Assembly: GCA_020637985.1 (NCBI GenBank)
Contig: JACKJK010000005.1
Location: forward strand, 186,001-250,000
DNA from: Rhodobiaceae bacterium
Lineage (GTDB): Bacteria; Pseudomonadota; Alphaproteobacteria; Rhizobiales; Tepidamorphaceae
Length of the DNA: 64,000 nucleotides
Direction of reading: 5' to 3'
In this document: piece after piece, positions 31,740-41,157 of the stretch
Position numbering within the stretch: the first letter of the stretch is position 1
Layout: the number at the start of each line of letters is the position of its first letter
Made by a program: the position numbers and the translations under genes
Notes under the pieces: generated by a model
Seen by the model: only the letters and a program-made list of their open reading frames with translations
Databases searched by the model: none
What the model was told of the DNA's origin: nothing

Positions 31740-33959
31740 ATGACCGCCGTTCCATCGTCAGCGTCGTTTTCGCCGGCCGCCGATCTCGATGGGTTCGTCA
31801 CCCGTCTCGACGGCGGTACCGCGCACATCGATCTCGCCGTCGAGGGTCTGCGCTGCGCCGGCTGCATGAGCAAGCTTGAGCGCGGCATCGGCGCGCTCGA
31901 CGGCGTCACCAAGGCGCGCGTCAATCTCACCAGCAAGCGCATGGCGGTCGAGTGGGCGGGCGCGCGCCAGTCGCCGACCGCGATCATCGAGGCCGTGTCC
32001 CGCCTCGGCTTCAAAGCCTACCCCTTCGACCCCGGCCGCCTGGAAGCGGCCGCCGACCGCGAGGGCCGCGACCTGCTGAAGGCCATGGCGGTTGCCGGCT
32101 TCGCCGCTGCCAACATCATGCTTCTGTCAGTCTCGGTGTGGTCGGGCAACGTCACCGACATCACGCCGGAAACCCGCGACCTGTTCCACCTGCTGTCGGC
32201 GCTCATCGCCCTGCCGGCGGTCGCCTATTCGGGACGCACCTTCTTCCGCTCCGCCATCGCCGCGTTGCGCGCCCGCAGCCTGAACATGGATGTGCCGATC
32301 TCGCTCGGCGTCCTTCTGGCGGTCGCCATGTCGCTGTTCCAGACGCTGAACCATGCCCATCACGCCTACTTCGATTCCGCCGTGATGCTGCTGTTCTTCC
32401 TGCTCATTGGCCGCTATCTCGATCACACCATGCGCCGCCGGACGCGCGATTTCGCCGCCAACCTGGCGACGCTGAGGGCCGAAACCGCGACGAGGCTGCT
32501 CGACGACGGACAGACACGGACCCTGCCGGTGTCTGCCATCAATGCTGGCGACCTTGTTCTTGTGCGCCCGGGCGAGCGGCTCGCTGTCGACGGCGTGGTG
32601 GAAAGCGGCACATCCGAAATCGACCAGAGCCTGGTGACCGGCGAGACGGTCTACGCGCGCGCCGAGCCCGGCACCAGCGTGTTCGCCGGCACGCTCAACC
32701 AGGGCGGGGCGCTGACGGTGCGCGTCCGGGCCGCCGGCCAGGGCACCCTTCTCGACGACGTCAACCGCCTTCTGGAAAAGGCCTTCGCGGTCAAGAACCG
32801 CTATGTCGCACTCGCCGACCGGGCCGCGGGTATCTACGCGCCGGTGGTGCACACGCTATCCGCGCTGACCTTCATCGGCTGGATGCTGGCCGGCACCGGC
32901 TGGGAGACATCCCTCGTCACGGCCATCGCCGTGCTCATCATCACCTGTCCGTGCGCGCTGGGGCTGGCCGTTCCCGCGGTCCAGGTCGTCGCGACGGGGC
33001 GGTTGTTCAAGGCCGGCATCCTGCTCAACGGCGGCGATGCCCTGGAGCGGCTTGCGGCCGTCGACACGGTCGTCTTCGACAAGACCGGCACCCTGACGCT
33101 CCCCGACGCCGTCATGGCGCAGGAGCAGGTCGTCGATCACGCGACGCTCGAGGACGCGGCGCGGCTGGCGATGTCGAGTTCGCACCCGCTGGCGCGCGCC
33201 CTTGCTGCGGCCCGTCCCCAGGCAACGCCGCTCGAAGGCGCCAGCGAGGTGACCGGCAGCGGCGTGTGTGTGCAAGTGGGTGGCATCGAGTGGCGGCTGG
33301 GAAGCGCCGCCTACTGTGGCGCCTCCGACACCGTTCGCGACACCGCGCAAGGCGCTGCCGGCTCGGCTTCTCTGATCTGGTTCCGCAAGGCAGACGGCGC
33401 CCCGCAACCGCTGCGCGTCGGCCAGGCCCTTCGCCCCGACGCGGTCGAGACGATCGCCCGTCTCAAGAGCCGTGGCCTTGCTGTCGAGATCCTCTCCGGC
33501 GACCGCCAGGACATCGTCGAGCAGGTGGCGCGCGAGGTCGATGTTGAGACATCGGCAGGCGCCATGGACCCGGCCGCCAAGATCGCCCATGTCGAGGCGC
33601 TCAAGGCCGCGGGCCGCAAGGTGCTGATGGTCGGCGACGGCCTCAACGATGCCCCGGCGCTTGCCGCCGCCAACGTTTCCATGTCGCCGGTGACCGCCGT
33701 TCACCTCAGCCAGGCTGCCGCCGACGCGGTGTTCCTCGGCGAAAGGCTGTCCCCCGTGGTGACGGCGATAGAGGTCGCCCGCGCGGCGCGCGCCATCATG
33801 GGCCAGAACCTGTGGCTTGCCGCGATCTACAACGCGGTTGCGGTGCCGGTCGCCATCGCCGGCTTCGTGACGCCGCTGATCGCCGCGCTCGCCATGTCCG
33901 GCTCGTCGATCCTCGTGACGGTGAATTCGCTGCGCACACGCTTCGCCGGAGGGCGTTGA
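31740..33959 (+). CDS. ccoI: Copper-transporting P1B-type ATPase CcoI (FixI)
   Basis: A 739-residue P-type ATPase. The N-terminal metal-binding domain has the motif LRCAGCMSKLE, eight membrane helices follow, the metal-translocating motif is TCPCALGLAVP, the phosphorylation site is DKTGTLTL, and the hinge region is VGDGLNDAPAL. The TGES-type actuator loop is LVTGETVYA. It exports copper for insertion into the cbb3 oxidase. The stop codon overlaps the ccoS start by one base. Confidence 0.97.
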   Translation: MTAVPSSASFSPAADLDGFVTRLDGGTAHIDLAVEGLRCAGCMSKLERGIGALDGVTKARVNLTSKRMAVEWAGARQSPTAIIEAVSRLGFKAYPFDPGRLEAAADREGRDLLKAMAVAGFAAANIMLLSVSVWSGNVTDITPETRDLFHLLSALIALPAVAYSGRTFFRSAIAALRARSLNMDVPISLGVLLAVAMSLFQTLNHAHHAYFDSAVMLLFFLLIGRYLDHTMRRRTRDFAANLATLRAETATRLLDDGQTRTLPVSAINAGDLVLVRPGERLAVDGVVESGTSEIDQSLVTGETVYARAEPGTSVFAGTLNQGGALTVRVRAAGQGTLLDDVNRLLEKAFAVKNRYVALADRAAGIYAPVVHTLSALTFIGWMLAGTGWETSLVTAIAVLIITCPCALGLAVPAVQVVATGRLFKAGILLNGGDALERLAAVDTVVFDKTGTLTLPDAVMAQEQVVDHATLEDAARLAMSSSHPLARALAAARPQATPLEGASEVTGSGVCVQVGGIEWRLGSAAYCGASDTVRDTAQGAAGSASLIWFRKADGAPQPLRVGQALRPDAVETIARLKSRGLAVEILSGDRQDIVEQVAREVDVETSAGAMDPAAKIAHVEALKAAGRKVLMVGDGLNDAPALAAANVSMSPVTAVHLSQAAADAVFLGERLSPVVTAIEVARAARAIMGQNLWLAAIYNAVAVPVAIAGFVTPLIAALAMSGSSILVTVNSLRTRFAGGR

Positions 33960-34138
33960 TGAACGCCCTCATCTATCTGATCCCGGCGGCGCTCCTGCTC
34001 GGCCTGATCGGGCTCGGGGCGTTCATGTGGGCGTTGAAGCAGGGCCAGTTCGAGGATCTCGACGGCGCGGCCAGCCGCATCCTTCTCGACGACGACCTGC
34101 CCGAGGATCAGCGCGAACACCGCGGCGACCCGGACTGA
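33959..34138 (+). CDS. ccoS: cbb3 oxidase maturation protein CcoS
   Basis: A 59-residue single-helix membrane protein: MNALIYLIPAALLLGLIGLG, then the CcoS signature AFMWALKQGQFEDLDGAASR and ILLDDD. It is required for cofactor insertion into CcoN. Its ATG overlaps the ccoI stop (TGATG), implying translational coupling. It is the last gene of the ccoGHIS operon and converges with hemA. Confidence 0.96.
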   Translation: MNALIYLIPAALLLGLIGLGAFMWALKQGQFEDLDGAASRILLDDDLPEDQREHRGDPD

Positions 34139-34151
34139 TATCGATAGAGTG

Positions 34152-34170
34152 CCGCCGACGATCGCGGCGG
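34152..34170. terminator. Hairpin between convergent ccoS and hemA
   Basis: CCGCCG at 34152-34157 pairs with CGGCGG at 34165-34170 over a seven-base spacer. It lies in the 63-base gap between the two converging genes. On the plus strand it is followed by GTAACTTTGT, only weakly T-rich, so termination would be modest. Confidence 0.45.
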
Positions 34171-34201
34171 GTAACTTTGTACGGGCTGGCGCGCGCGGCG
34201 C

Positions 34202-35437
34202 CTATTCGGCGGCCTCGGCAGCAGCACGGCGCGGCAGGTCGAGTTCCTTCCACACCTGGTCCATGGCGTCGGCCAGTTCCTCGATCAGCGCGTCGCCATG
34301 CAGCGGGCTCGGCGTGATGCGCAGCCGCTCCGTGCCGCGCGGAACCGTCGGGAAGTTGATCGGCTGGATGTAGAGGCCATGGCGGCGCAGCAGCAGGTCG
34401 CTCGCCGCCTTCGCCTTCTCCGGGTCGCCGACAAGCACCGGGACGATATGCGTCTCGCTCACCATCACCGGGATGCCGCGTGCCGCGAGCTGCCGCTTAG
34501 TCAGCGCCGCCTGCCGCTGCTGCCCGTCGCGTTCCACCGACGATTTCTTCAGATGACGCACCGATGCGCACGCCGCTGACGCGATCACCGGCGGCAGTGC
34601 CGTGGTGAAGATGAACCCGGTAGCATGCGACCGTACCGCATCCACGATTGCCCCGTCCGCCGCGACATATCCGCCAAGACACCCGAAAGCCTTCGCCAGC
34701 GTGCCCTCGATGATGTCGATGCGCTCCATCGCGCCCTCGCGCTCGGCAACGCCCGCCCCACGCGGCCCGTACATGCCGACCGCGTGCACCTCGTCGATGT
34801 AGGTCATGGCGCCGTAGCGCTCTGCGAGGTCGCAGATGGCGTGGATCGGCGCGATGTCGCCATCCATCGAGTAAACCGACTCGAAGACGATCAGCTTCGG
34901 CCGCTCTACGCCCGCCTTCTTCAGCAGTTCCTCGAGATGCGCCAGATCGTTGTGGCGGAAGATCGCCTTTTCGCGTCCTGCCCGGCGCACGCCCTCGATC
35001 ATCGAGGCGTGGTTCAACTCGTCCGACAGGATCAGGCAGTCGGGAACGAGCCGCGCGACCGTCGAGATCGTCGCGTCGTTGGAGATGAAGCCGGACGTGA
35101 AGACCAGCGCGTGGTCCTTGCCATGCAGGTCGGCGAGTTCGCGCTCGAGCGCCACGATGGCGCTGTTCGTTCCGGAAATGTTGCGGGTGCCGCCTGCACC
35201 CACGCCATGCTCCGCCACCGCCTTGCGCGCAGCGGCAATCACGTCAGGGTGCTGCCCCATGCCGAGGTAGTCGTTGGAACACCAGATGACGATGTCGCGC
35301 GTCTTGCCGTCGATTTCCGCACGCGCATGGGGAAAGGCGCCTGCGATGCGCTCGATGTCGAGGAATACCCGGTAGCGGCGTTCCTCGTGCAACTTGTCGA
35401 TCGCGCCGGAAAAGAAACCGGCATAGTCGATGGACAT
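34202..35437 (-). CDS. hemA: 5-aminolevulinate synthase (C4 pathway)
   Basis: A 411-residue PLP enzyme that condenses glycine and succinyl-CoA to 5-aminolevulinate, the first step of heme synthesis in alphaproteobacteria. Visible parts are WCSNDYLGMGQHPDV, GAGGTRNISGTN, YIDEVHAVGMYG and the lysine site EGTLAKAFGCLGGY, followed by IFTTALPP. AGGAGA lies seven bases before the ATG at 35437. It converges with ccoS, so the cluster groups heme supply (hemA, hemN) with the heme-rich cbb3 oxidase. No FixK-type box was found upstream. Confidence 0.97.
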   Translation of the reverse strand: MSIDYAGFFSGAIDKLHEERRYRVFLDIERIAGAFPHARAEIDGKTRDIVIWCSNDYLGMGQHPDVIAAARKAVAEHGVGAGGTRNISGTNSAIVALERELADLHGKDHALVFTSGFISNDATISTVARLVPDCLILSDELNHASMIEGVRRAGREKAIFRHNDLAHLEELLKKAGVERPKLIVFESVYSMDGDIAPIHAICDLAERYGAMTYIDEVHAVGMYGPRGAGVAEREGAMERIDIIEGTLAKAFGCLGGYVAADGAIVDAVRSHATGFIFTTALPPVIASAACASVRHLKKSSVERDGQQRQAALTKRQLAARGIPVMVSETHIVPVLVGDPEKAKAASDLLLRRHGLYIQPINFPTVPRGTERLRITPSPLHGDALIEELADAMDQVWKELDLPRRAAAEAAE

Positions 35438-35592
35438 GGGCGGTCTCCTGCTCGGCGCGTGCGCACTGGTCCCGGCCTGAGAAGGCATGAATTCGATCGG
35501 AACACTTTGGCGCGCTCTGGCGAACCGATCAATCCGTCAAACCGCGCATGCCCCTGCGGCGTGCCGGCATGCAGGAGTTGATCGGGAAAGCC

Positions 35593-35667
<75 letters not shown>

Positions 35668-35855
35668 GACTGGCCAAGTGCATCGAAGGGCGTCCTGCTG
35701 GCTGGGCGCAGCGAGAATGACCTGCTTCGGCGCGCGGAAACTGCCATAGGGCAGCCGCGCGTGCAAGCAAAGATGCGGCGTGCTTCGCTGCCTCTTGCGC
35801 AGCTTGCTCCGGCAGGCAAGAGTCCATGCTCCACGGGTCGAAGCGGAATGGCGCA

Positions 35856-36038
35856 ATGACTGGCGACAAGGCGAAATCAGACACGGCGGCAGCCTCGCGC
35901 CGTGGCGCGGACGACGCGCGGGCGCAGCGCCTCGCCGCCGCGCTGAGAGACAACCTGAGGCGCCGCAAGGCGCAAGCCAGGAACCGCACCAGCGCGCAGG
36001 GTGACACGGAGAAGGAAGACACCACGTCCGAAAGCTGA
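35856..36038 (+). CDS. Small basic conserved protein upstream of murA
   Basis: A 60-residue hydrophilic protein dominated by Arg and Lys in its middle (LAAALRDNLRRRKAQARN) and an acidic tail. Similar short proteins with the pattern LR-x-NL-x-RRKAQAR lie just before murA in many Rhizobiales genomes, as I recall, which supports a real gene. No domain with known function. The ATG at 35856 is preferred over one ten codons earlier. murA follows after 121 bases. Confidence 0.72.
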   Translation: MTGDKAKSDTAAASRRGADDARAQRLAAALRDNLRRRKAQARNRTSAQGDTEKEDTTSES

Positions 36039-36159
36039 CAGCCGGTGTTCGCGCGCCCGCGCGGCCGGCAAGGTCGGCCCTGCCTTGTTTTCTCCTTGCG
36101 CGCGCCGTACACCTCGCCGGCAACCTTGCGTCACTTCCACGTCAGTTCGGGTCATACAG

Positions 36160-37449
36160 ATGGATCGCATTCGCATCGTCGGCGGCAACCGGCTTTCCGG
36201 CGCCATTCCGATTTCCGGCGCCAAGAACGCCGCTCTGCCCCTGATGATCGCCTCGATTCTCACGCCCGAGACCCTGACGCTGCAGAACGTGCCGCGGCTT
36301 TCCGACGTGCGCCTGCTCGCCCAGATCCTCAACAACTTCGGCACCGACACCACGATTGCCGGCAAGCGCGCCGGCCAGCGCGAGGGCTATGCCCGCACCA
36401 TGCGCCTGAACGCCGCCGAGATCGTCGATACCACCGCGCCCTACGAACTGGTGTCGCAGATGCGCGCCAGTTTCTGGGTGCTGGGTCCGTTGCTGGCGCG
36501 TTGCCACGAGGCGCGGGTCTCGCTGCCCGGCGGCTGTGCCATCGGCACCCGCCCGGTCGACCTGCACCTCAGGGGCCTCGAAGCGCTCGGCGCCGAAATC
36601 GAACTCGATTCCGGCTACGTCAACGCGCGCGCGCCAGGCGGCCTGAAGGGCGGCAGGATCAACTTCCCCACCGTCTCGGTCGGCGCCACCCACAACGTGC
36701 TGATGGCGGCGACGCTCGCGAAGGGCACGACGGTGATCGAAAACGCCGCGCGCGAACCCGAGATCGGCGACGTCGCGCGCTGCCTCGTCGCCATGGGTGC
36801 CGATATCGAGGGCATCGACACCGGCACGCTGGTCATCCGCGGCGTCGATTCATTGCATGGCGCGACCCACGCCGTCGTGCCCGATCGCATCGAGACCGGC
36901 ACTTACGCGATGGCGGTCGCCATGACCGGCGGCGACGTGCTGCTGGAAAACGCCCGCACCGACCTGCTGCAGGCCGCCTTCGACGTGATCGAGGAGGCCG
37001 GCGCGACCGTGGTCGGCGAGGCCGGCGGCGTGCGTGTCTCGCGCGGGCCAGGCCCGATCCGCCCCGTGCACGTGACCACGGCGCCCTATCCGGGTTTTCC
37101 CACCGACCTGCAGGCGCAACTGATGGCACTGATGACCCGCGCCGACGGCGTCTCGACCATCACGGAGACGATCTTCGAGAACCGCTTCATGCATGTGCAG
37201 GAACTGGCCCGCTTCGGCGCCGACATCCGCCTCAGCGGCGAAACGGCGACGATCACCGGCGTCCCCAAGCTGACCGGCGCGCCGGTGATGGCGACCGATC
37301 TGCGCGCCTCCGTCTCGCTCATCATCGCCGCGCTCGCCGCCGAAGGCGAGACGACGGTGTCGCGCGTCTACCACCTCGACCGCGGCTTCGAGCGCATCGA
37401 GGAGAAGCTCGGCCGTTGCGGTGCGACGATCGAGCGCATCAGCGGTTGA
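36160..37449 (+). CDS. murA: UDP-N-acetylglucosamine 1-carboxyvinyltransferase
   Basis: A 429-residue enzyme that transfers enolpyruvate from PEP to UDP-GlcNAc, the first committed step of peptidoglycan synthesis. The loop with the catalytic Cys is SLPGGCAIGTRPVDLH, so a fosfomycin-targetable Cys is kept. N-terminal PISGAKNAALPL and C-terminal ERIEEKLGRCGA are also diagnostic. Length matches the family. The start at 36160 has no strong ribosome site. It heads the conserved cell-envelope/translation block running to yacG. Confidence 0.98.
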   Translation: MDRIRIVGGNRLSGAIPISGAKNAALPLMIASILTPETLTLQNVPRLSDVRLLAQILNNFGTDTTIAGKRAGQREGYARTMRLNAAEIVDTTAPYELVSQMRASFWVLGPLLARCHEARVSLPGGCAIGTRPVDLHLRGLEALGAEIELDSGYVNARAPGGLKGGRINFPTVSVGATHNVLMAATLAKGTTVIENAAREPEIGDVARCLVAMGADIEGIDTGTLVIRGVDSLHGATHAVVPDRIETGTYAMAVAMTGGDVLLENARTDLLQAAFDVIEEAGATVVGEAGGVRVSRGPGPIRPVHVTTAPYPGFPTDLQAQLMALMTRADGVSTITETIFENRFMHVQELARFGADIRLSGETATITGVPKLTGAPVMATDLRASVSLIIAALAAEGETTVSRVYHLDRGFERIEEKLGRCGATIERISG

Positions 37450-37538
37450 CGCGCACGGCCCGCGACACGACATGGGGTCAGGGCCCGGACCCAGCTGTAT
37501 TGGGGCCGGATTCTCCCTTTGCGAACCAGTGAGTACCC

Positions 37539-38006
37539 ATGACCACGACTGAAACAGCAGACCTCAAGCTAGCTGCCCTCGATGCCGACGATCTCGATGT
37601 CATCTCGGCGCACATGCAGGATGCCGTCGTCACTCCCTCCGACATGGTCTTCCGCAGGAAGTCGGCTGCCTTCATCGCCATGGCCAATCGCTACGACTGG
37701 GACAGCGAGGTGCGCGAAGGCGCCCACCGCCGCCGCCGCACCGCCCTGCACTTCGATCGCGTGGTTTCGGTTCGCGCCCGCGGCATACCGCAGGGATCCG
37801 GGAACGAGGTTCTCAACCTGCTCGCCATCCGCTTCCTGCCCGGTGGCGACGAACCCGCCGGCACCATCGAGCTTGTCTTTTCCGGCAAGGCCGCGATCCG
37901 CCTGCAGGTCGAGTGCATTGAGGTCCGGCTCAAGGACATGGGCCCGGTGTGGGCTACGCAACACCGCCCCGACCACGAGGCAAGTCCGGCAAACCCTGCC
38001 GATTGA
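37539..38006 (+). CDS. DUF2948 family protein
   Basis: A 155-residue protein matching DUF2948 by its opening LKLAALDADDLDVISAHMQD, the core RKSAAFIAMANRYDW and the ending region EVRLKDMGPVWAT. It is an alphaproteobacterial protein of unknown function found between murA and hisD in Rhizobiales as I recall. Here hisD does not follow; UPF0262 comes next after 111 bases. Soluble, no membrane segments. Confidence 0.88.
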   Translation: MTTTETADLKLAALDADDLDVISAHMQDAVVTPSDMVFRRKSAAFIAMANRYDWDSEVREGAHRRRRTALHFDRVVSVRARGIPQGSGNEVLNLLAIRFLPGGDEPAGTIELVFSGKAAIRLQVECIEVRLKDMGPVWATQHRPDHEASPANPAD

Positions 38007-38117
38007 TCCCGATTGTCGCCGAGGGTTGGCCAATCGCTTGCGCGAATGTCATAGACATGCAGGAAATGCTGCGCAGACGCCGGTGATGCCGGCTGAGCGA
38101 TGCCGAGGACGCAGGTG

Positions 38118-38621
38118 ATGGCGGGCAACAAGACCGGCGGTGAGGGCGCGGGGCGGGGCGCCAGGCTGGTGGCGGTCAGCCTCGACGAGGGGTCGATCCG
38201 CCGTTCGACCCCGGACATCGACCATGAGCGCGCGGTCGCGATCTACGACCTGCTGGAGGAAAACCACTTCCAGCCCGCCGCGGACGCCGAGGGTCCCTTC
38301 GCGCTCAACCTGTCGATCCAGGAGCAGCGCCTCGTCATGGACATCTCGCGCTCCGAAGGACCGGCGGTTGCCACACACGTCCTGTCGTTGACGCCGCTGC
38401 GCAAGGTCATCCGCGACTACTTCATGATCTGCGAGAGCTACTACGAGGCCATCCGCCAGGCGAGCCCCAGCCGCATCGAGGCGATCGACATGGGCCGGCG
38501 CGGCCTGCATGACGAGGGGTCGCGCATCCTGCGCGAGCGCCTGGAAGGCAAGATCGACGTCGACCACGATACCGCGCGGCGGCTGTTCACGCTGATCTGC
38601 GTGCTGCACTGGAAGGGCTGA
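38118..38621 (+). CDS. UPF0262 family protein
   Basis: A 167-residue protein recognised as UPF0262 by RLVAVSLDEGSI, ERAVAIYDLLEENHF, the motif FMICESYYEAIRQASPS and IEAIDMGRRGLHDEGS. The family is alphaproteobacterial and of unknown function. I favour the ATG at 38118, eight bases after GAGGA, over the ATG at 38100. It overlaps the downstream phosphatase by one base (TGATG), so the pair is translationally coupled. Confidence 0.9.
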   Translation: MAGNKTGGEGAGRGARLVAVSLDEGSIRRSTPDIDHERAVAIYDLLEENHFQPAADAEGPFALNLSIQEQRLVMDISRSEGPAVATHVLSLTPLRKVIRDYFMICESYYEAIRQASPSRIEAIDMGRRGLHDEGSRILRERLEGKIDVDHDTARRLFTLICVLHWKG

Positions 38622-39082
38622 TGCCCATGGTGCAGGGAGAAGACCGGCTGCCCTCGTCGGTCCTGTTTGCATGTTCCATGAACGCGGTGCGCTCGCCGAT
38701 GGCGGAAGGCATCATGAAGATGCTGTTCCCCTTCAAGGTCTATGTCCAGTCGGCCGGCGTGCACGAGGGCCAGACCGACGGCTTCGCCGCCGCGGTGATG
38801 GAAGAGATCGGTGCTGATATCTCCCGGCATGTTCCCACCACCTTCGAGGACCTGCACGACACCTCCTTCGATCTGATCATCACGCTGGCGCCGGAAGCCC
38901 ACCACCACGCGCTGGAACTCGCCCACACGATGGATATCGACGTCGAGTACTGGCCGACACAGGATCCGACGAGCGAGATGGGCACCCGCGAGCAGCGTCT
39001 TGCCGCCTACCGCCGCGTGCGCGATCAGCTCACCGCCCGCATTCGCCAGCGCTTCGGCTGGAAGCCGCCGGCGAGCGTCTGA
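38621..39082 (+). CDS. Low-molecular-weight protein-tyrosine-phosphatase-like protein
   Basis: A 153-residue protein of the arsenate reductase/LMW phosphatase fold. The catalytic loop is CSMNAVRSPMAEG (C-x5-R-S), and the general-acid Asp lies in WPTQDPTSE. It is a fixed member of the infA neighbourhood in Rhizobiales. Whether it dephosphorylates proteins or another substrate is not known. The coupled overlap with UPF0262 suggests joint expression. Confidence 0.88.
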   Translation: MPMVQGEDRLPSSVLFACSMNAVRSPMAEGIMKMLFPFKVYVQSAGVHEGQTDGFAAAVMEEIGADISRHVPTTFEDLHDTSFDLIITLAPEAHHHALELAHTMDIDVEYWPTQDPTSEMGTREQRLAAYRRVRDQLTARIRQRFGWKPPASV

Positions 39083-39171
39083 GGCAGACAGCCTTGACCT
39101 TCCAGTTGCTGGAACCGGCAAGGCAAGGTGCTATCTTGATTCCGACGGAACCGACAGGAGGATGTCCGCCG

Positions 39172-39624
39172 ATGCGCTTATTCACGATCTTTGCCCTTGG
39201 CCTTGCCGTCATCTCTACCGCAGCCCTTGCCCATCAGGGCGCGACAGGCGTCGTCAAGCAGCGCATGGAGGCGATGAAGGACACGGCCAGCCAGATGAAG
39301 ACGATCGCCGGCATGGTGAAGGGCGAAAGCGCGCTGGATGCCGAGGTGGTTGCCTCGTCCGCGACCATCATTTCGCGGCATGCCGAGGAGATCCCCGGGC
39401 TGTTCCCGGAAGGCTCGATCAGGAAACCGAGCGAGGCACTGCCGGAAATCTGGACGAACTGGAACGATTTCACCTCTCGCGCGCAGCGCCTTGCCGGGCG
39501 TGCGCGCAACCTGGCCGAGATTGCAGGTTCCAATGCCGAGGCGGGCGCGTTGGCCGCCGCCTTCGCCGCAATGGGGGAAACCTGCAAGAACTGCCACACC
39601 AGGTATCGGGTCAAGAAGCAATGA
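39172..39624 (+). CDS. Cytochrome c' family protein
   Basis: A 150-residue periplasmic cytochrome with a cleavable signal (MRLFTIFALGLAVISTAALA) and a four-helix-bundle composition. The heme site is close to the C-terminus, GETCKNCHTRYRVKKQ, as usual for cytochrome c', which binds NO and CO. Other family marks are RMEAMKDTASQMKTI and FPEGS. AGGAGG lies about eleven bases before the ATG. Its stop overlaps the start of the multicopper oxidase gene (ATGA). The pair interrupts the usual phosphatase-infA order. Confidence 0.92.
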   Translation: MRLFTIFALGLAVISTAALAHQGATGVVKQRMEAMKDTASQMKTIAGMVKGESALDAEVVASSATIISRHAEEIPGLFPEGSIRKPSEALPEIWTNWNDFTSRAQRLAGRARNLAEIAGSNAEAGALAAAFAAMGETCKNCHTRYRVKKQ

Positions 39625-41039
39625 GCACTTGGCTTTCCCGCCGCGCGGTCCTTGCCGGTCTCGGTGCCGGCGTTTCGGCATGCGTGCTGCCCTCTGCCGC
39701 ACGCGCAGCTGCAGCCGGATTCCGTCCCCTCAAGGCTGCACTGGCGACCGCGGACCTTCTCGGCTCCGCAAAACCCGATGGCGCACGTGAGACCGCCGTG
39801 TGGGCCTATGACGGATCGGTTCCCGGGCCCTTGCTGCGCGCCCGTACCGGCGAGCGCCTTCGGGTGCGCTTCGAGAACGCGCTGGAACAGGAAAGTTCCG
39901 TGCACTGGCACGGCATCCGTATCGACAACGCCATGGACGGCGTGCCGGGCATGACCCAGCAGCCGGTGCCGCCGGGCGGAGCCTTCGACTACGACTTCGC
40001 GCTCGCCCATCCCGGCACCTACTGGTACCACCCCCACATCCGCTCCGCCGAGCAGGTCGCCCGCGGCTTGCATGGCGTGCTGATCGTCGATGAAACCGAA
40101 CCGCCGCAGGTCGACCGCGATGTCCTGCTGGTCATAGACGACTGGCGGCTCGCGCCTGATGGGCAACTCGATGCAGCGAGCTTCGGCAACCTGCATGATG
40201 CCGCCCACGGCGGGCGGCTGGGCAACTGGATGACCGTCAACGGGACGTCGCAGCCGGAGATCGGGTTGCGCGCCGGCGAACGCGTCCGCCTGCGTCTCGT
40301 CAATGTCGCCAATGCCCGCATTTTCGAACTGGACGCAGCACCACTGGGGGCCTGGGTTGCCGCGCTGGACGGTCACGGGCTGAACCGTTCCGTGCCGGCG
40401 ACCGATCCCGTGCTCCTTGGCCCCGGCCAGCGCGCCGACCTCTTCTTCGATATGCCGGCCGGTGCGGACCTGACCCTGGACGACGTGTCCACCGGCGAAC
40501 GGATCGTGGCGGCCCGGTTCCCGGTTCAGGGCCAGACCGGCGATTTGCCGCCGCGCCCGCCGCTCGAGGCGCTTGCGCTGCCCCGCTTCGCGCCCGAGCC
40601 CGATCTCGCGTCGGCCCGCAGGATCGAGTTGCTGATGCAGGGCGGCGCGATGGGCGGGCTCGCCTCTGCGAAGCTCGACGGCGAGGAACTGGCCCTGCGC
40701 GACCTGGCGCAGAAGGGCTTCGTGTGGGCCTTCAATGGCAATGTCGGCCACATGCACGACCGGCTGTTCGAGGCGCGGCGCGGCGAGACGATGGCGATCG
40801 AGTTCGTCAACGACACGAGTTGGCCACACGCGATGCATCTGCACGGCCACCACTTCAAGGTGCTGACGCGCGACGGGAAGCCTGCGCCGGACGCAGGCTT
40901 CCGCGATACGGTGCTGACCGGCCCGCAGCAGCGCGTCGGTGTTGCTTTCGTCGCCGACAATCCCGGCGACTGGATGCTGCATTGCCACATGCTGGAGCAC
41001 CAGGGCGCCGGCATGACGGCGAGCTTCCGCGTCGCCTGA
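39621..41039 (+). CDS. Tat-exported multicopper oxidase
   Basis: A 472-residue three-domain multicopper oxidase. The N-terminus has a twin-arginine signal, LSRRAVLAGLGAG, so it is folded before export to the periplasm. Copper motifs are complete: HWHGIR, WYHPHI, HAMHLHGHHF and HCHMLEHQGAGM, the last with the axial Met of a type 1 site. It is translationally coupled to the cytochrome c' gene, so the two may act as an electron-transfer pair or in copper handling. A nitrite reductase is unlikely because those have two domains. Confidence 0.92.
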   Translation: MSTWLSRRAVLAGLGAGVSACVLPSAARAAAAGFRPLKAALATADLLGSAKPDGARETAVWAYDGSVPGPLLRARTGERLRVRFENALEQESSVHWHGIRIDNAMDGVPGMTQQPVPPGGAFDYDFALAHPGTYWYHPHIRSAEQVARGLHGVLIVDETEPPQVDRDVLLVIDDWRLAPDGQLDAASFGNLHDAAHGGRLGNWMTVNGTSQPEIGLRAGERVRLRLVNVANARIFELDAAPLGAWVAALDGHGLNRSVPATDPVLLGPGQRADLFFDMPAGADLTLDDVSTGERIVAARFPVQGQTGDLPPRPPLEALALPRFAPEPDLASARRIELLMQGGAMGGLASAKLDGEELALRDLAQKGFVWAFNGNVGHMHDRLFEARRGETMAIEFVNDTSWPHAMHLHGHHFKVLTRDGKPAPDAGFRDTVLTGPQQRVGVAFVADNPGDWMLHCHMLEHQGAGMTASFRVA

Positions 41040-41157
41040 CGCGCGCTGCGCAGGGCGGGTTTTCGGCCTCGTTGCGAACCCGTGCAACGGGTTGTTCACT
41101 TTGTGCGAGGGATCGGTTAGGTTCCCGGCCAATTCGTCGAACCGAGAACTGGATCGC

